DNA of 64,000 bases from an uncultured Bryobacteraceae bacterium (GTDB lineage: Bacteria > Acidobacteriota > Terriglobia > Bryobacterales > Bryobacteraceae). The notes under the pieces are model-generated. The model searched no databases, was not told the origin of the DNA, and worked only from the letters and a program-made list of their open reading frames with translations. Location: the NCBI GenBank assembly GCA_937924525.1, contig CALDSU010000005.1:434001-498000 (forward strand), written 5' to 3'. Below are positions 10,993 through 21,204 of this stretch, piece by piece (position 1 is the stretch's first letter; each line of letters begins with the position of its first letter). The translations under genes were made by a program, and so were the position numbers.

Positions 10993-12207
10993 TCACGGGT
11001 CGAGAGGATCTCCCGGATCCGCGTGCAAGGATTCCAGCCGCGCGTTCCATTCCAGATCAAAGATGGAAATCCGCTTCAGAGAGGCGAAAGGCTCGTAGCC
11101 GAGTTCGGTGCGGCAGCGTTCGGCAAACACCGAAGACTCGATGTAGCGGCTTTGATAGACATCAGTGGTGATGAGAGCGCGGCGGTCAAGGGGAAGACCG
11201 TAGCGGTAGATCAGCCGAACAGCGTTCCGGATGTTGGTAGTGGTATGGCGGGCATGGGGATCGATGAGGATAGCGGATTCCGGCACGCCAAACTCGCTGA
11301 TCAGCGCCTTCTTCATTTCGATGGCTTCACAGTAGGGGGTCTGCTTAGGGTGGACAAAACCACCGGAGACGATCACAAAGGGAGCCTTTCCGGCATGATA
11401 GCGGCGGGCGGCGATGGCGGTGCGCAGCCTCCCGGCGGGCGAGAGCGGCAACCCGGGGCGGTCGGAGCCGGCGCCGGGAACGAGAATCGCGCTGTAGGGG
11501 TAGCGAGAGAAGTCCGTGCGGGCAACCTGCGCGTGGGCGGCGCGGTTCTCACCCAGATGCATCGGCTCGAAGCGCCCCGCTTCATCGCGGAGATTGAGCT
11601 CCAACAGCGCCAGCCCAAAACGGAGAGTGCGTTCAAAGAATAGCCCCGGTTCCGGCATCGTCTCCGCCAGATCCGCCACCATGTTATACACCAGACGGCG
11701 GTAGCCATCGGACTGCGTGTCGTACATCGGCGTGTCGATCGCCGGATAGCGGGGCGTCTTCCCGGCGCCATAAACGTCGATCAAGCGGTTCAACCCTGCG
11801 GCGGCTTCGCGCCACCCGCGCTCGAGCAGAACGCTGTCGCTCTGACTTTGGTGGCGGAATAACAGGCCCGCAGGGCGCAGCTTGTGCTGGAGGAGGTGCA
11901 GGAAGGGTGCGGAGGAAGAAAGGCGTGTCAAAGCCGAGGCGGCCTCCGAAATCTCCTCCTCCGTCCAACGGAAGGCGTCCAGCAAGCAGGGGAGGTTCGC
12001 CTCGCATTGCTCGAGCGCCTGCCGGTGGCGCTGTTGCTTCCCGGCAGCCAGCTGCCGGAGGGTCTCCTCCTGTGCGGCAAGCGCCCCCGCATTCGCATGT
12101 TGTTGCAAGGCGGCGAGAACAGGAAAGTTCTTTTCCAGCACCGGCTGGCGGTAGGGAAGCGGCTGGGCGGAAGCCACCGCCGCCAGAACTGTAAGGAGCA
12201 GCTTCAT
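10993..12207 (-). CDS. Secreted DUF218 (ElyC/SanA/YdcF-type) protein
   Basis: This 404-residue protein starts with a signal peptide (MKLLLTVLAAVASAQ). The C-terminal half is a DUF218 domain: AILVPGAGSDRPGLPLSPAG begins the Rossmann-like core, followed by APFVIVSGGFVHPKQTPYCE, SEFGVPESAILIDPHARHT and TTNIRNAVRLIY, all matching the family pattern of a glycine-rich loop, a SGG segment and the TxxNxxx helix. ElyC and SanA affect envelope integrity in enterobacteria, and the biochemical function is unknown. The N-terminal about 200 residues are helical and not recognised. It ends near a long non-coding stretch and is followed, 34 bases before its start, by the end of a TonB receptor gene on the same strand. 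Confidence 0.8.
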   Translation of the reverse strand: MKLLLTVLAAVASAQPLPYRQPVLEKNFPVLAALQQHANAGALAAQEETLRQLAAGKQQRHRQALEQCEANLPCLLDAFRWTEEEISEAASALTRLSSSAPFLHLLQHKLRPAGLLFRHQSQSDSVLLERGWREAAAGLNRLIDVYGAGKTPRYPAIDTPMYDTQSDGYRRLVYNMVADLAETMPEPGLFFERTLRFGLALLELNLRDEAGRFEPMHLGENRAAHAQVARTDFSRYPYSAILVPGAGSDRPGLPLSPAGRLRTAIAARRYHAGKAPFVIVSGGFVHPKQTPYCEAIEMKKALISEFGVPESAILIDPHARHTTTNIRNAVRLIYRYGLPLDRRALITTDVYQSRYIESSVFAERCRTELGYEPFASLKRISIFDLEWNARLESLHADPGDPLDP

Positions 12208-12241
12208 GGGATGGTTATTCTGTCACGGTGCGGCAGTCCGG

Positions 12242-15094
12242 TCAGAATTGGAAGCGGGTGCCAAACTGGAAAACACGCGCTGACCGGGCTGCCGTGAGGC
12301 GTCCAAAGTCGGCGGCGGAGCCCAACCGGACGACCGCGCCGCTGCAGCCACCCTCTGGAGTGCAGGCTGGATTCAATCGGTTGGTGAAGTTCTCTGTTTC
12401 GGCAATCAACTGCAATTCGAACCGTTCGCTGAAGGCGATGCGGCGGGTGAGGCGGCAATCCCACTGAAAGAAGGATGGACCCACCACCGCATTGCGGCCC
12501 ACGGCCAGCGGTCGGTCGTTCAGCACAAGGTCGCCGTTGAGGTCGGCGCCAGCGGTGACGTCCACCGGGTAGCCGCTGTTGGCGAAGACGATACTGGCGA
12601 ACTCGGTGCCGTTCCACCACTTCAGAGCCGAGGACCGGAAGGTAGGCGCCCACAATCCTTGCAGCACCAAATTGTGGCGCACGTTGGCGTTCATCCGCCC
12701 ATAGTCCCCGCGGCGGTTGGTCGGATCCTGCGGGCTGGTTCCGCCCTGCTGGCTGTCCCCGAGGGCGTTGCTATAGCTGTAGGTGGCGCTGAACTGCAAG
12801 CCCTTGGCAAAGCGCTGCCGCACCGTGATGTCAAGCGCATTGTAGTTGGTGTTGCCGCCATTCTGGATCAGGTTGATGATGCGGAAGTTGGGGTTCGGGC
12901 GTCCGGTCGCTCCGCTGAACAGCGGACGCCCGTCGGCGAGGGCGCCAACGGGAGCAGGCAGGTTGGCGTCGAGCGCGAACAAGCCCTGGCGCGTGGACAT
13001 CCACTGGTATTGCAGATTGACCGAGAGCGCGGAAGTGAGCGCCTGCTCAATCTGAAGCGTCGCCTGATGGGCGTACATGGTGCGGAGATCGGGGGAGAAG
13101 GCGTTCACATTGGGCGCCGTCGCGCGCAGACCCGGACTGCCGGGAGCGAGCAGGTTCGGGAATTGGGGTGCGTTGGGGTCGGCGCCCGGCACAGCGTAGC
13201 TGAGCAAACGGCGCCCGTTCAACACCGACGCGTCGAGGAATAACCCAAGATTCGGCGTGTCGAAGTAGGTGCCGTAACCGCCTCGGACTACCGTCCGCTT
13301 GGAGGCTAACGGGGACCAGGAGAAGCCAATACGCGGCGCCCAGTTGTTGGTGTCTCTATTCACTGTCCGCGACAACGCCAGCGGAGCTTCAGGATCCAGT
13401 TCTGGATACAGAATCAACTCGTAACGGACGCCGAGGTTCAAGGTCAGCCGCGGGGAGAGGCGGTACTCGTCCTGGAGGAAGAAGTTGAGAAAATGAAACC
13501 GCTTGTCCACGGTGGGGTCGCCGATGTCCTGTTGGAGCTGGGTGTAGGTGAACGGGCGCCCGGTGGCAGGATCCGTGATGCGGTTGAGCGTGTTGAGGTA
13601 TTGTTGCAGGGGCGTGACCGCAGGACGCCCGCCTGCCGCCGGCAGCCCGCCGAAAACGAAAGTGCGGTTGAGGGGGCGCTGCTGCTGGAACGCGGTGGTC
13701 TGGTAGTCCATGCCGCCCTTCACCGTGTGCCGCCCGCGGGTCCAGGTGAGGTTGTCCACCAACTGCGTGCTAGTCTCAACACTCGTGTTATTGTTTCCGA
13801 GATTGTTCCCGATATTCGCGACGCCTGTGATGTTGATGAAGGCATCCTGGGGCGACGGATCGCCATGTTGCACCCGCAATTCCTGGCGGCGGTTGATACC
13901 GAAACGCAGTTCATTCAGCAGCGTAGGGGTGATGATGGTAGCCAACTGCCCGGCGCCGCCATTCATGCGATCGGTGAAAGTCAGGCTGCGGCTCACGATC
14001 GTCAGCCCGCCGCCGCCGTTGTAGGGCGAATCATTGGTGAATCGGCTGTAGCGCAGAAACCCCCGGTTTTTGGGACTGAGCTCGAAGTTCAGCTTTCCCA
14101 TGGCAGTGTGGAACTCCTCGCCAAACATCGCGGGTGCCACTTCGGCGGCGGGCAGATTCAATGCCTGCGCATTAGCGGGGGTGATGGTTACCGGGCGCGG
14201 GATGACGAGAGGGTTCCATTCGTACTGGGCAAAGAAGAAGATTTTGTCCTTGCGGATGGGACCGCCCAGGGTGCCGGTCAGGTTTTTCCACTCTTGGTCA
14301 GGCTTCACCGCCGCCAATCCAGGCCGAGCGTTGGTCGCCTGGGGTCGGTAAAGAAAAAGCCCCTGACCGTGATACTCGTTCGTGCCGGACTTAGTGATAA
14401 TGTTGATCAGCCCGCCAGCGGCGCGGCCAAACTCCGCCGAGTACGTGCCGCCCACCACTTGGACCTCCTCAATCGCTTCGGGAGTGTAGATGACCAGGCG
14501 GATCTGGCGCCCAAAGCGCCGCTGGGTGTTATCCATGCCATCGGCAGCCCAAGTAGTCCGCTGCAGCCCACCGAAGCTGAACTGCGTGGTGCCGAAACCG
14601 CTGGAGGGCACGCCTTTGACTCCCGGTCCCAACAGGTTCATATTGAATAGGTTGCGCGAGACAATCGGTAGCGAACGCAGTGCGCGTTCCCCAACCACCT
14701 CCTGCATGGCGGGCGGACGTGATACGTCAATCAGGGAGGCATCGGCCTCGACGGTCACGCTTTCCACGACCTCACCCAGTTCCAGAACGGCATCCACACG
14801 AATTTGCCTGCCGACGCTCAGCGTGATGCCGGCCTGCCGGTACTCCTTGAACCCCGATTTTGCCAGCGTCAGCGTATAAGTCCCGATAGGAAGCAGCGGG
14901 AAGCGATAGTAGCCGATGTCATTGGTCGACACCTCCAGCCGCAAACCCGTCCCCTGGTTGGCGGCGGTGCAGACGACACCGCCAACGGGGGCTCCGCTAC
15001 GGTCAGTGACGTAGCCTTCCAAGGCGGAGTCGGTAGCATTGGACTGAGCAAAGACCAGCGCTGAGAAAGCGAACAGGGCGAGAAGGACTCTCAT
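12242..15094 (-). CDS. TonB-dependent receptor with carboxypeptidase-regulatory-like N-terminus (Oar-like)
   Basis: I chose the ATG at 15092-15094 because MRVLLALFAFSALVFAQS is a clean signal peptide; the frame extends further upstream without one. The protein has 950 residues. Residues about 25-110 form a carboxypeptidase-regulatory-like beta-sandwich (EGYVTDRSGAPVGG to YRFPLLPIGTYTLTLAKSGF). A plug follows, with TYSAEFGRAAGGLINIITKS and GTNEYHGQGLFLYR. The rest is a 22-strand barrel type that ends in aromatic FQFGTRFQF, as outer-membrane proteins do. Such receptors import oligomeric nutrients using TonB-ExbBD energy, and no SusD-like partner is nearby. The ligand is unknown. It is one of three receptors of this class in the window. 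Confidence 0.9.
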   Translation of the reverse strand: MRVLLALFAFSALVFAQSNATDSALEGYVTDRSGAPVGGVVCTAANQGTGLRLEVSTNDIGYYRFPLLPIGTYTLTLAKSGFKEYRQAGITLSVGRQIRVDAVLELGEVVESVTVEADASLIDVSRPPAMQEVVGERALRSLPIVSRNLFNMNLLGPGVKGVPSSGFGTTQFSFGGLQRTTWAADGMDNTQRRFGRQIRLVIYTPEAIEEVQVVGGTYSAEFGRAAGGLINIITKSGTNEYHGQGLFLYRPQATNARPGLAAVKPDQEWKNLTGTLGGPIRKDKIFFFAQYEWNPLVIPRPVTITPANAQALNLPAAEVAPAMFGEEFHTAMGKLNFELSPKNRGFLRYSRFTNDSPYNGGGGLTIVSRSLTFTDRMNGGAGQLATIITPTLLNELRFGINRRQELRVQHGDPSPQDAFINITGVANIGNNLGNNNTSVETSTQLVDNLTWTRGRHTVKGGMDYQTTAFQQQRPLNRTFVFGGLPAAGGRPAVTPLQQYLNTLNRITDPATGRPFTYTQLQQDIGDPTVDKRFHFLNFFLQDEYRLSPRLTLNLGVRYELILYPELDPEAPLALSRTVNRDTNNWAPRIGFSWSPLASKRTVVRGGYGTYFDTPNLGLFLDASVLNGRRLLSYAVPGADPNAPQFPNLLAPGSPGLRATAPNVNAFSPDLRTMYAHQATLQIEQALTSALSVNLQYQWMSTRQGLFALDANLPAPVGALADGRPLFSGATGRPNPNFRIINLIQNGGNTNYNALDITVRQRFAKGLQFSATYSYSNALGDSQQGGTSPQDPTNRRGDYGRMNANVRHNLVLQGLWAPTFRSSALKWWNGTEFASIVFANSGYPVDVTAGADLNGDLVLNDRPLAVGRNAVVGPSFFQWDCRLTRRIAFSERFELQLIAETENFTNRLNPACTPEGGCSGAVVRLGSAADFGRLTAARSARVFQFGTRFQF

Positions 15095-15434
15095 AAAAGT
15101 GAGGATAAAGACCAAAAGTAAAATGCGAATGTAGATGCGATTACAACTCAATGAGGAACCCTCCAGCCGCCCGTCGGGACCAGCAGATAGCGGAAGCGCG
15201 GCAAAGGGGAGCGTGGGATACCGCGCCACCAGGGCGAGCCATTCAGGCGGCTCCGAACCACTTGTTCACGAGGCCGCGGTTGTGCCCGCGACCTCGCCAT
15301 CCGTTGGCTGAAAATCGCCTCCGAATTGTTGGAAAGTTTCCACAGCCGGCGGCGCGAGGTGAGCCGCGAAATGCGCCGGACCCGCAGGAGCGCTGCAGCT
15401 TTCGTGCGCAAGGATTGACGGCGCGCCTGTTTGA
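15095..15434. other. 340-base intergenic stretch holding the TonB receptor promoter
   Basis: Bases 15095-15150 are AT-rich compared with the flanks and probably contain the minus-strand promoter of the receptor. TTGTAA lies on the minus strand at 15146-15141, with a poor -10 about 17 bases on. The rest (15151-15434) is GC-rich, with only implausible short frames. No terminator hairpin with a T-run was found after glnD. Confidence 0.4.
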
Positions 15435-17948
15435 TTATTGATTCTGGCCGCGACAGAGGCCTTCCAGCACCGGAGTCAATCGCGCCTGCGCGTCGTCGCT
15501 GAGTTTTGCTCCGTCATAGGTAAGGAAAAACACATCAATCGCCCGGTGCGCCTCCGTCTCGACCAGCACTACCTCGATATTGCAGCCTCCATCAGAGAGG
15601 GCCGAACTGAGGTCGTAAAGAAGCCCGGGGCGATCCTGGGCTATTACTTGAAGCAGCGTCGCGGTCGGGGAGGCCTCGTTGTCGAAGGAAACCCGCGGTT
15701 CGATACGGGCTTTGCGGCTTGGGGGAAGAACCGTCGGGCGGCTCTTCAGGAGCTGCTTCACATCCAACTTGCCAAGCGCGGCACGTTCAATCAGCGTCAA
15801 GAGCCGCTCGGCCTCCGGCGGGTTTAGCTCCAGCGTGCGGTGAGGGTCCGCGAAAACGAACGCATCCAAGACCTCGCCACGTTGATTCGAGTACGCTTCC
15901 GCCTTGAGGATGCTCGCGCCGAACGCGGCGAGCGTCCCCGCAAGTTGGGCGAACAGGCGCGGCCGGTCCAAGGCCGCCACCGTAAGTTGATGTGCGCCAT
16001 GGGACCTGCGCAGCCCTGCCGCAACCCCCCGTTCCGCCAGCCGCCTCGCCAGGGCGAAATGCTCCTGAATCTCTCCGATGCCGTGGGTCAGCAGGTACCG
16101 GCGCGGAAAGCCCGAAACAAACGCCTGGATTTCCGCCGGGAATCCCGCAGTCTCCGTAATGCGATCCGTCTCGAGTTCGCGGGTCAACTCGTGGTACACC
16201 AGGCGATACAAGCGAAAGAGCTCGGCAGACCGCCAGGGCGTCATGGCGTTGGGGTTCACCGCGCTCACGTCGCAGTAGGTGAGCAGCGCCAGAGCCCGCA
16301 AGCGTTCCACCGTGCCTACCTGGCCAGCCAGTTCCTGGATCGTTTCCTGGGCGGAAAGGTCGCGCGCCGACAGCGTCCGCGACAACACCAGATGGTGGTG
16401 AATCAGGAAGCGAACCACGTCCCGGTCCTCGGGCGGCATCTGGATTCTTTCCATGGCGCACTCGGCCAGCCAGACGGAACCCTCCACGTGCCCCTGCCCG
16501 GGCTGGCCTTTGCCGCCATCATGAAACAGCAGGGCGAAGACCACCAGATCCTGCCGGTCGCATTCGGCGAGGATCTCGGCAAAGGGCTTCGCCTTCGCTT
16601 CCGGGGCAGTCCCCAGTTCGAGCAGGGTCTGGACGGCGATCAGGGAGTGCTCATCCACGGTGTAGCGGTGATAAAAGTCGCGCACCACCAGGCAGTCGAT
16701 CGTTTCCAACTCGGGAAACAGCAGGAAAAGCACGCCTGTCTCGTGCATTTCCCGCAAGGCGGTGGCCGCGTGCCGCTGGCGGAAAATTTGCTGGATTTCA
16801 GGGAACCACGGGCCAGGGATGCCGAAGGAAGCCGCCAGCGTTCCGCGCTGCGCCGTGAGGCGCTCGCGGGCGTCCTGCGACAGAGGGAATCCGTGCCGCG
16901 CCACAAAAGCGAATAAGCGCAGCACCAGCGCCGGCTCCTGCTCAAGCCGCAGGGGCGCACGCAAGAAAACGCGTTCCCGCACGACAGTGAATTCCGCGTT
17001 CGAGAGGCGCGAACCCCGCCCCAGCAGGTGGCTGAACAGACTGGTTCCCGGCTGGGATTCCGCCGCATCCAGCGCGTTGAGCGCCCGGCGGTGAATCTCT
17101 CGCGCCGCGCGGAAGTACTCGCGCATCCATACGGCCGGATCGTGCTCTCCGGCTGCTTCCGCCGCCGCTTCCTGCGCATCGAACGTGAGCACATTGGCGT
17201 CGCGGGCGCTTTGATAGTGAAGAAAACAGCGAATGCCAAACAGGAACCGGCGCGCCGGTTCCTCGCCCGGACCCTGGGCTCGGGGAACCAGCCGGCGTCC
17301 GTCGCAGGACTGCAATTGCGACACCCAGCCGGCCACCTGCCAGTCCCGCAGGCCCCCGGGAGTCTCCTTAACATTGGGTTCCAGGTGGTAAATGGTCTGG
17401 CCGGCCTTCCGGTGCCGCTCCGCCGTGAGCCTGGCCAGACCGCGCACGAGCGGCCTGCGGCAACCGTGGAGGAAGGCGGGCAGCCGGTCACTGAGCCGCC
17501 CCGCCAGCGCCGCATCTCCCGCCAGGTAGCGCTGGTCGATCAGGCTGATATGGAGCTCCACGTTCCGCTCTTGCAGGGTCAGGCACTCTGCGAGCGTTCG
17601 CACGGACTGGCTGACTCGCAGTCCGGCGTCCCACAAGCTCTGGAGGAATGGCGACAGCAACGCCTGATACTCCGAGGCTTGCCGCTCGGTCTCACAAAGC
17701 AGCAGCAAATCCACGTCGGAGAAAGGAAACAGTTGATGCCGCCCGTAGCCGCCCGTCGCCACGACGGCGAATCCCGCGGGAGCGTCCGGCTGCACCCACT
17801 GCCGCCAGGCGGCAATCACGAGGCGATCCACCAAGGCGCTGCGCCAGGTCAGCATCCGGTCCGGGTCGCGGGTGCGCAGAAAGTCGGCGCGGATGGCGGC
17901 CAGGCTGTCCGCGGTGTTCCTTACCGCGCTAGAGAGCGGATTCTCCAC
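15435..17948 (-). CDS. glnD: [Protein-PII] uridylyltransferase / UMP-removing enzyme
   Basis: The 837-residue bifunctional nitrogen sensor adds UMP to PII when glutamine is low and removes it when glutamine is high. The nucleotidyltransferase motif is [19 protein letters not shown] (residues about 67-85), with the Gly pair and the Asp pair that bind Mg[14 protein letters not shown] is the typical GlnD-specific segment. The HD domain follows ([20 protein letters not shown]), the deuridylylation site. Two ACT domains end the chain: [20 protein letters not shown] and [20 protein letters not shown], which bind glutamine. The start ATG overlaps the glnB 3' end by 20 bases, so translation is probably coupled. 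Its substrate PII keeps Tyr51, which supports uridylylation in this organism. Confidence 0.95.
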   Translation of the reverse strand: MENPLSSAVRNTADSLAAIRADFLRTRDPDRMLTWRSALVDRLVIAAWRQWVQPDAPAGFAVVATGGYGRHQLFPFSDVDLLLLCETERQASEYQALLSPFLQSLWDAGLRVSQSVRTLAECLTLQERNVELHISLIDQRYLAGDAALAGRLSDRLPAFLHGCRRPLVRGLARLTAERHRKAGQTIYHLEPNVKETPGGLRDWQVAGWVSQLQSCDGRRLVPRAQGPGEEPARRFLFGIRCFLHYQSARDANVLTFDAQEAAAEAAGEHDPAVWMREYFRAAREIHRRALNALDAAESQPGTSLFSHLLGRGSRLSNAEFTVVRERVFLRAPLRLEQEPALVLRLFAFVARHGFPLSQDARERLTAQRGTLAASFGIPGPWFPEIQQIFRQRHAATALREMHETGVLFLLFPELETIDCLVVRDFYHRYTVDEHSLIAVQTLLELGTAPEAKAKPFAEILAECDRQDLVVFALLFHDGGKGQPGQGHVEGSVWLAECAMERIQMPPEDRDVVRFLIHHHLVLSRTLSARDLSAQETIQELAGQVGTVERLRALALLTYCDVSAVNPNAMTPWRSAELFRLYRLVYHELTRELETDRITETAGFPAEIQAFVSGFPRRYLLTHGIGEIQEHFALARRLAERGVAAGLRRSHGAHQLTVAALDRPRLFAQLAGTLAAFGASILKAEAYSNQRGEVLDAFVFADPHRTLELNPPEAERLLTLIERAALGKLDVKQLLKSRPTVLPPSRKARIEPRVSFDNEASPTATLLQVIAQDRPGLLYDLSSALSDGGCNIEVVLVETEAHRAIDVFFLTYDGAKLSDDAQARLTPVLEGLCRGQNQ

Positions 17949-18267
17949 GGTCGCCGTTGCGGATGCGAATGGCTTCGCGAATGTCGGACACGAAAATCTT
18001 GCCGTCGCCGATCTTGCCGGAACGCGCCGCCTGGGCCAGCGTGTCCACTACCTCCTGGCAGCGCTGATCGGTGACGACGATTTCAAGCTTGACCTTCGGG
18101 AGCAAGTCTACGTTATACTCCAGGCCGCGATAGACTTCCTTGTGCCCTTTCTGCCGGCCGTGACCGCGCACGTCGCTGATGGTCATCCCATCGACGCCGA
18201 TCCCCTTCAGCGCTTCTTTGACGTCGTCGAGCTTGAATGGCTGGATAATGGCTTCAATCTTCTTCAT
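17929..18267 (-). CDS. glnB: Nitrogen regulatory protein PII
   Basis: The 112-residue trimeric signal protein starts [20 protein letters not shown]. The T-loop segment is [18 protein letters not shown], with Tyr51 in the standard uridylylation position. The B-loop is [20 protein letters not shown], and the C-loop ends [16 protein letters not shown]. It senses ATP/ADP and 2-oxoglutarate and binds targets such as the ammonium channel. It sits 17 bases after amtB and overlaps glnD by 20 bases. Linkage to amtB suggests a GlnK-type role (plugging the channel when nitrogen is plentiful); the name glnB or glnK cannot be settled from sequence alone. Confidence 0.96.
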   Translation of the reverse strand: MKKIEAIIQPFKLDDVKEALKGIGVDGMTISDVRGHGRQKGHKEVYRGLEYNVDLLPKVKLEIVVTDQRCQEVVDTLAQAARSGKIGDGKIFVSDIREAIRIRNGDRGESAL

Positions 18268-18284
18268 CGCGTCGACCCCGGATC

Positions 18285-19697
18285 TCAGGATTCCAGATTG
18301 TACCCCTCTTCGCCATGCAGGCTGAGGTCCAGGCCTTCGATCTCATGCTGATCATGAACCCGCAGACCCACCAGCACATCACAGACCTTCAGGATCACAA
18401 AGGTGCCCGCCGCCGCGAGGATCCACGCGATCAACGTCCCGGCGAACTGGTTGATGATCTGCCCAAAGTTGCCGTCCACCAGACCCAGAGGCAGGGCGTT
18501 GCCGCTCGCGTCCTTCAGACCGTCATTGACCTCCCGGGTCGCGAACACCCCGGTGAGGATCGCCCCGAGCGTGCCGCCCGCGCCGTGGATGCCAAAAGCG
18601 TCCAGGGAGTCATCGTAGCCGAAGCGATGCTTGACCGCGGTCACCATGTAGAAGCAACACACGCCGGCGGCGAAGCCGATGAAGAGCGCCGGCATCGGCT
18701 TGACGAAACCCGAGGCGGGGGTAATGGCTACCAGTCCCGCCACGGCGCCGGAGATGCCGCCCAGCACGCTCGGCTTGCCCATCTTCCGCCATTCCGCGAT
18801 CAGCCAGCCGATGGTGGCGGCCGCCGCGCCGAAATGAGTCGCGGCGAAAGCGCTCGTAGCCAATCCAGAAGCTCCCAGGGCGCTGCCTGCGTTGAAGCCG
18901 AACCAGCCCACCCATAGCAGACACGCGCCGATGAAACTCAGCACCAGACTGTGCGGCCGAATCATCTCGTGAGGATACCCGTAGCGCTTGCCCAGGTAGA
19001 CCGCGCAGACCAACGCCGATACTCCGGACGTGATGTGCACCACCGTGCCGCCGGCGAAGTCAAAGCAGGGAATCCGCCCGCCCAGGAAGGCATTGAACAG
19101 ACCGCCTTTGCCCCACACCATGTGCGCCATCGGCAAGTAGACCACCACCAGCCACAAACTCATGAACAGCAGCAAGGCGCTGTATTTCATGCGCTCGGCC
19201 ACGGCTCCCGTGATCAGCGCCGGGGTGATAATGGCGAACATCAGCTGGAACAACATGAACGTCTGGTGAGGAATCGTGCCGGCATAATCCCCGTTCGGTT
19301 CCGCGCCCACGCCGTTCAGGAACAGATAACGGAACCCGCCCGTAAAGGCATTTCCTTCGCTGAAGGCGAGGCTATAGCCGAACAGCGCCCATAAGACGCT
19401 GACGAGCGCCATCATGCTGAAGCTCTGCATCATTGTGCCGAGCACGTTCTTTTTGCGGACCAGGCCGCCGTAGAACAGCGCCAGCCCGGGCCCCGTCATC
19501 ATCAGCACCAGCGCGGTCGAGACGAGCATCCAGGCGTTATCGCCCGCGCCCTGGGCGGCCTGGGCCGCCGCTTCCAGGGCGGCGAGTCTTTCTTCGGCGG
19601 GCGAGGCGGCCTGCCCCCACGCGGCCAGGGGAGAGAGAGCAAAGCTCGCGCAGCACCAGCCGCGCTGCTTCCAGAAAGTGGCTACACGCAGTTTCAT
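18285..19697 (-). CDS. amtB: Ammonium transporter
   Basis: This 470-residue Amt/MEP/Rh channel has an N-terminal signal peptide ([13 protein letters not shown]) followed by about eleven membrane segments. The first, [20 protein letters not shown], is the Amt signature and is followed by [10 protein letters not shown]. The pore histidines are expected in [13 protein letters not shown] and in [15 protein letters not shown], as in E. coli H168 and H318. [19 protein letters not shown] is also a typical signature. It passes ammonium across the inner membrane. It is the first gene of the amtB-glnB-glnD series, and expression is probably nitrogen-controlled. I looked for a sigma-54 -24/-12 element in the 90 bases upstream and did not find a convincing one. 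Confidence 0.96.
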   Translation of the reverse strand: MKLRVATFWKQRGWCCASFALSPLAAWGQAASPAEERLAALEAAAQAAQGAGDNAWMLVSTALVLMMTGPGLALFYGGLVRKKNVLGTMMQSFSMMALVSVLWALFGYSLAFSEGNAFTGGFRYLFLNGVGAEPNGDYAGTIPHQTFMLFQLMFAIITPALITGAVAERMKYSALLLFMSLWLVVVYLPMAHMVWGKGGLFNAFLGGRIPCFDFAGGTVVHITSGVSALVCAVYLGKRYGYPHEMIRPHSLVLSFIGACLLWVGWFGFNAGSALGASGLATSAFAATHFGAAAATIGWLIAEWRKMGKPSVLGGISGAVAGLVAITPASGFVKPMPALFIGFAAGVCCFYMVTAVKHRFGYDDSLDAFGIHGAGGTLGAILTGVFATREVNDGLKDASGNALPLGLVDGNFGQIINQFAGTLIAWILAAAGTFVILKVCDVLVGLRVHDQHEIEGLDLSLHGEEGYNLES

Positions 19698-19787
19698 GGG
19701 ACAAACAAGGAACGTCTCGGAATACGGGAGAACTGCCCTGTCTCGCTATTATTCCTCCGCCCAGCCGGTTGGCCAAACGGAAGGTTT

Positions 19788-20660
19788 CTATGGGTCTGAT
19801 CGGATTTTTTTATTCTGTCCGCCGCTGCGAAGAAAGGCCAGCAAACCCTCCGGATCATCGGTCAGGATGCCGTCGAACCGAAGTTCCCGGTAGCGCTCCC
19901 ATGCCGCCCGGTCGTTGGCGGTGCTGGAAAAGACCCGAATGCCGGCTTGCCGCAGTTGGCGGATTTCTCCCGGCGTGGCGAAATCCGCGTGAATCATGAT
20001 GGCGTGGGCCGCCGTCGCGCGCGCGGCCTCCAGGTAGCGGCCCTGCCAGCGGCGAGTGTTGATCAGGCACCGGCGCACCTCCGGCGCCCGCCGCGCAATC
20101 GTCGCCAGGGTCCGCATGTCTCCGGATTGCAGCACGAAGCGCCGCTCCAAACCCAGGCGGCGAACCTCGGCGACCACCAGTTCCACGACGCGATCCGGCT
20201 CCACAAAAGCCGGCGAGCCGTCGCGGTCCATCTTGGCCTCCGCCAGGAACTCGGCCTGAGTCGAGCGGAAAGCGCGCAAGACCTCGCGCAGCGTAGGAAT
20301 CCCCGCCCCGGGCGCCGGTTGCCAGCGGGGCCACTCAGGGTGCGACCCCGACCCGCAGTCGAACGCGCGGATCTGCGCCAGGGTGAGTTCCCGGATCAGC
20401 GCGAACGGTGCGGACCTGCCTTCCGCCACCCGGCAGATCTCCGGGTTGACCCGGAGATCGTGATGGATCACGACTTCGTTGTCCGCGGTGACTACCATGT
20501 CGAACTCGAGCATGGGAACGCCCAGCCGTTGCGCGTGCCGGAATGCCGCGAGCGTGTTCTCCGGGCGCAACGCTTTCCCCCCGCGATGGGCGATCACCAT
20601 GGGCTCCGCCGCCCAAGCGGCGGTCGAGATGAGCACGAGAAGGAAGGCGCGAGGCCGCAT
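19788..20660 (-). CDS. Secreted glycerophosphodiester phosphodiesterase
   Basis: This 290-residue protein has a short signal peptide (FLLVLISTAAWA). The GDPD TIM-barrel motifs follow at once: VIAHRGGKALRPENTLAAF (catalytic His25/Arg26 and Glu34), MLEFDMVVTADNEVVIHHD (metal-binding Glu52/Asp54 and catalytic His about 67). Late in the chain are EFLAEAKMDRDG and IRVFSSTANDRAAWERY, the usual WTVN-like strand. The C-terminal FDGILTDDPEGLLAFL is a standard GDPD ending. It splits deacylated phospholipids into an alcohol and glycerol-3-phosphate, probably in the periplasm. It stands alone, with amtB downstream. Confidence 0.92.
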   Translation of the reverse strand: MRPRAFLLVLISTAAWAAEPMVIAHRGGKALRPENTLAAFRHAQRLGVPMLEFDMVVTADNEVVIHHDLRVNPEICRVAEGRSAPFALIRELTLAQIRAFDCGSGSHPEWPRWQPAPGAGIPTLREVLRAFRSTQAEFLAEAKMDRDGSPAFVEPDRVVELVVAEVRRLGLERRFVLQSGDMRTLATIARRAPEVRRCLINTRRWQGRYLEAARATAAHAIMIHADFATPGEIRQLRQAGIRVFSSTANDRAAWERYRELRFDGILTDDPEGLLAFLRSGGQNKKIRSDP

Positions 20661-20830
20661 GGCTCAAAGTCCGGAGTGTACCGCGAACCCGCCAAGGCGC
20701 GAAGCCACCCGGGCGGCCGCCTGCCAGCCGCACTCCGGTCGCCAGGCGGCCGTGGTCACCGGCGGGGCCATGGCGCGCGAAGCCTTGCGCCGGTGCCTTT
20801 CCATCTGTGGCGGGTAGTCGTCCCCGCCTT
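20661..20830. other. Non-coding stretch next to decayed genes
   Basis: No recognisable gene lies between the phosphodiesterase start and the methyltransferase remnant. With the remnants at 20831-21169 it makes a 544-base gap in intact genes. The minus-strand frame that leaves the remnant runs into GC-rich sequence unrelated to the family. Confidence 0.5.
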
Positions 20831-21082
20831 CCAGTCGTGCAGGATGTGCCCCCTCGTCACGACGTCCGCCTTCGGAAGGGGCTCCGTGAAGAAGTCGCCG
20901 GCCGGGAAGCGGACGCGCTCCGTGAGACCGTTGTCCGCACGGTAGTCCTCGAAAATCGGCGCGACTTCCGAGAGGTCAAAGCCGATGCCTTCGACATGCG
21001 GGTTGGCGAGCGCGATCTGCGCGACGAGATCGCCTTACGCGGCGCCCGCGTCCGCGACGCTCTGGTAGCGGGACCAGGGGAT
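20831..21082 (-). pseudogene. Remnant of a SAM-dependent O-methyltransferase gene
   Basis: Read on the minus strand from 21082, the frame gives IPWSRYQSVADAGAA, an in-frame TAA stop, then [60 protein letters not shown] and RGHILHDW. This matches in order the SAM-binding core of plant-type/hydroxyneurosporene-type O-methyltransferases (FVDVGxxxGDL, LPxVxP, GDFFxxPLPxAD, xxxHILHDW). The stop sits where a conserved Gln or Gly-adjacent residue would be. The match ends right after HILHDW, so both the N-terminal half and the last about 80 residues are gone. It is not expected to make an active enzyme. Confidence 0.8.
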
Positions 21083-21115
21083 CGCATGCGCATCCCCTGA
21101 CGCGTGATGACGCTG

Positions 21116-21169
21116 AGGTTTGCCGCCGAGGATTCGCGGGTCCACCGTGATGTGGTCACGCCAGTCCAT
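21116..21169 (-). pseudogene. N-terminal stub of a DUF433 (VapB-like antitoxin) gene
   Basis: The minus-strand ATG at 21167-21169 begins MDWRDHITVDPRILGGKP, the first 18 residues of the DUF433 family, which usually continues with (V/C)IRGTRI and a helix-turn-helix. Here the match stops after GGKP. The frame then runs directly into the methyltransferase remnant and its internal stop, so the only product would be a 44-residue chimera. This looks like a deletion that joined two decaying genes. Confidence 0.75.
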
Positions 21170-21204
21170 CGCTCAACCGGATCAGAACCGTACGCCGCCG
21201 GAGC

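Noticed and set aside
10782-11171. Plus-strand frame of 129 codons running into the DUF218 gene on the opposite strand
   Set aside because: It overlaps a well-supported gene antisense, has no family match and its composition follows the other strand.
19698-19787. Sigma-54 -24/-12 promoter upstream of amtB
   Set aside because: TGGC appears, but no TTGC(A/T) at the correct distance was found.
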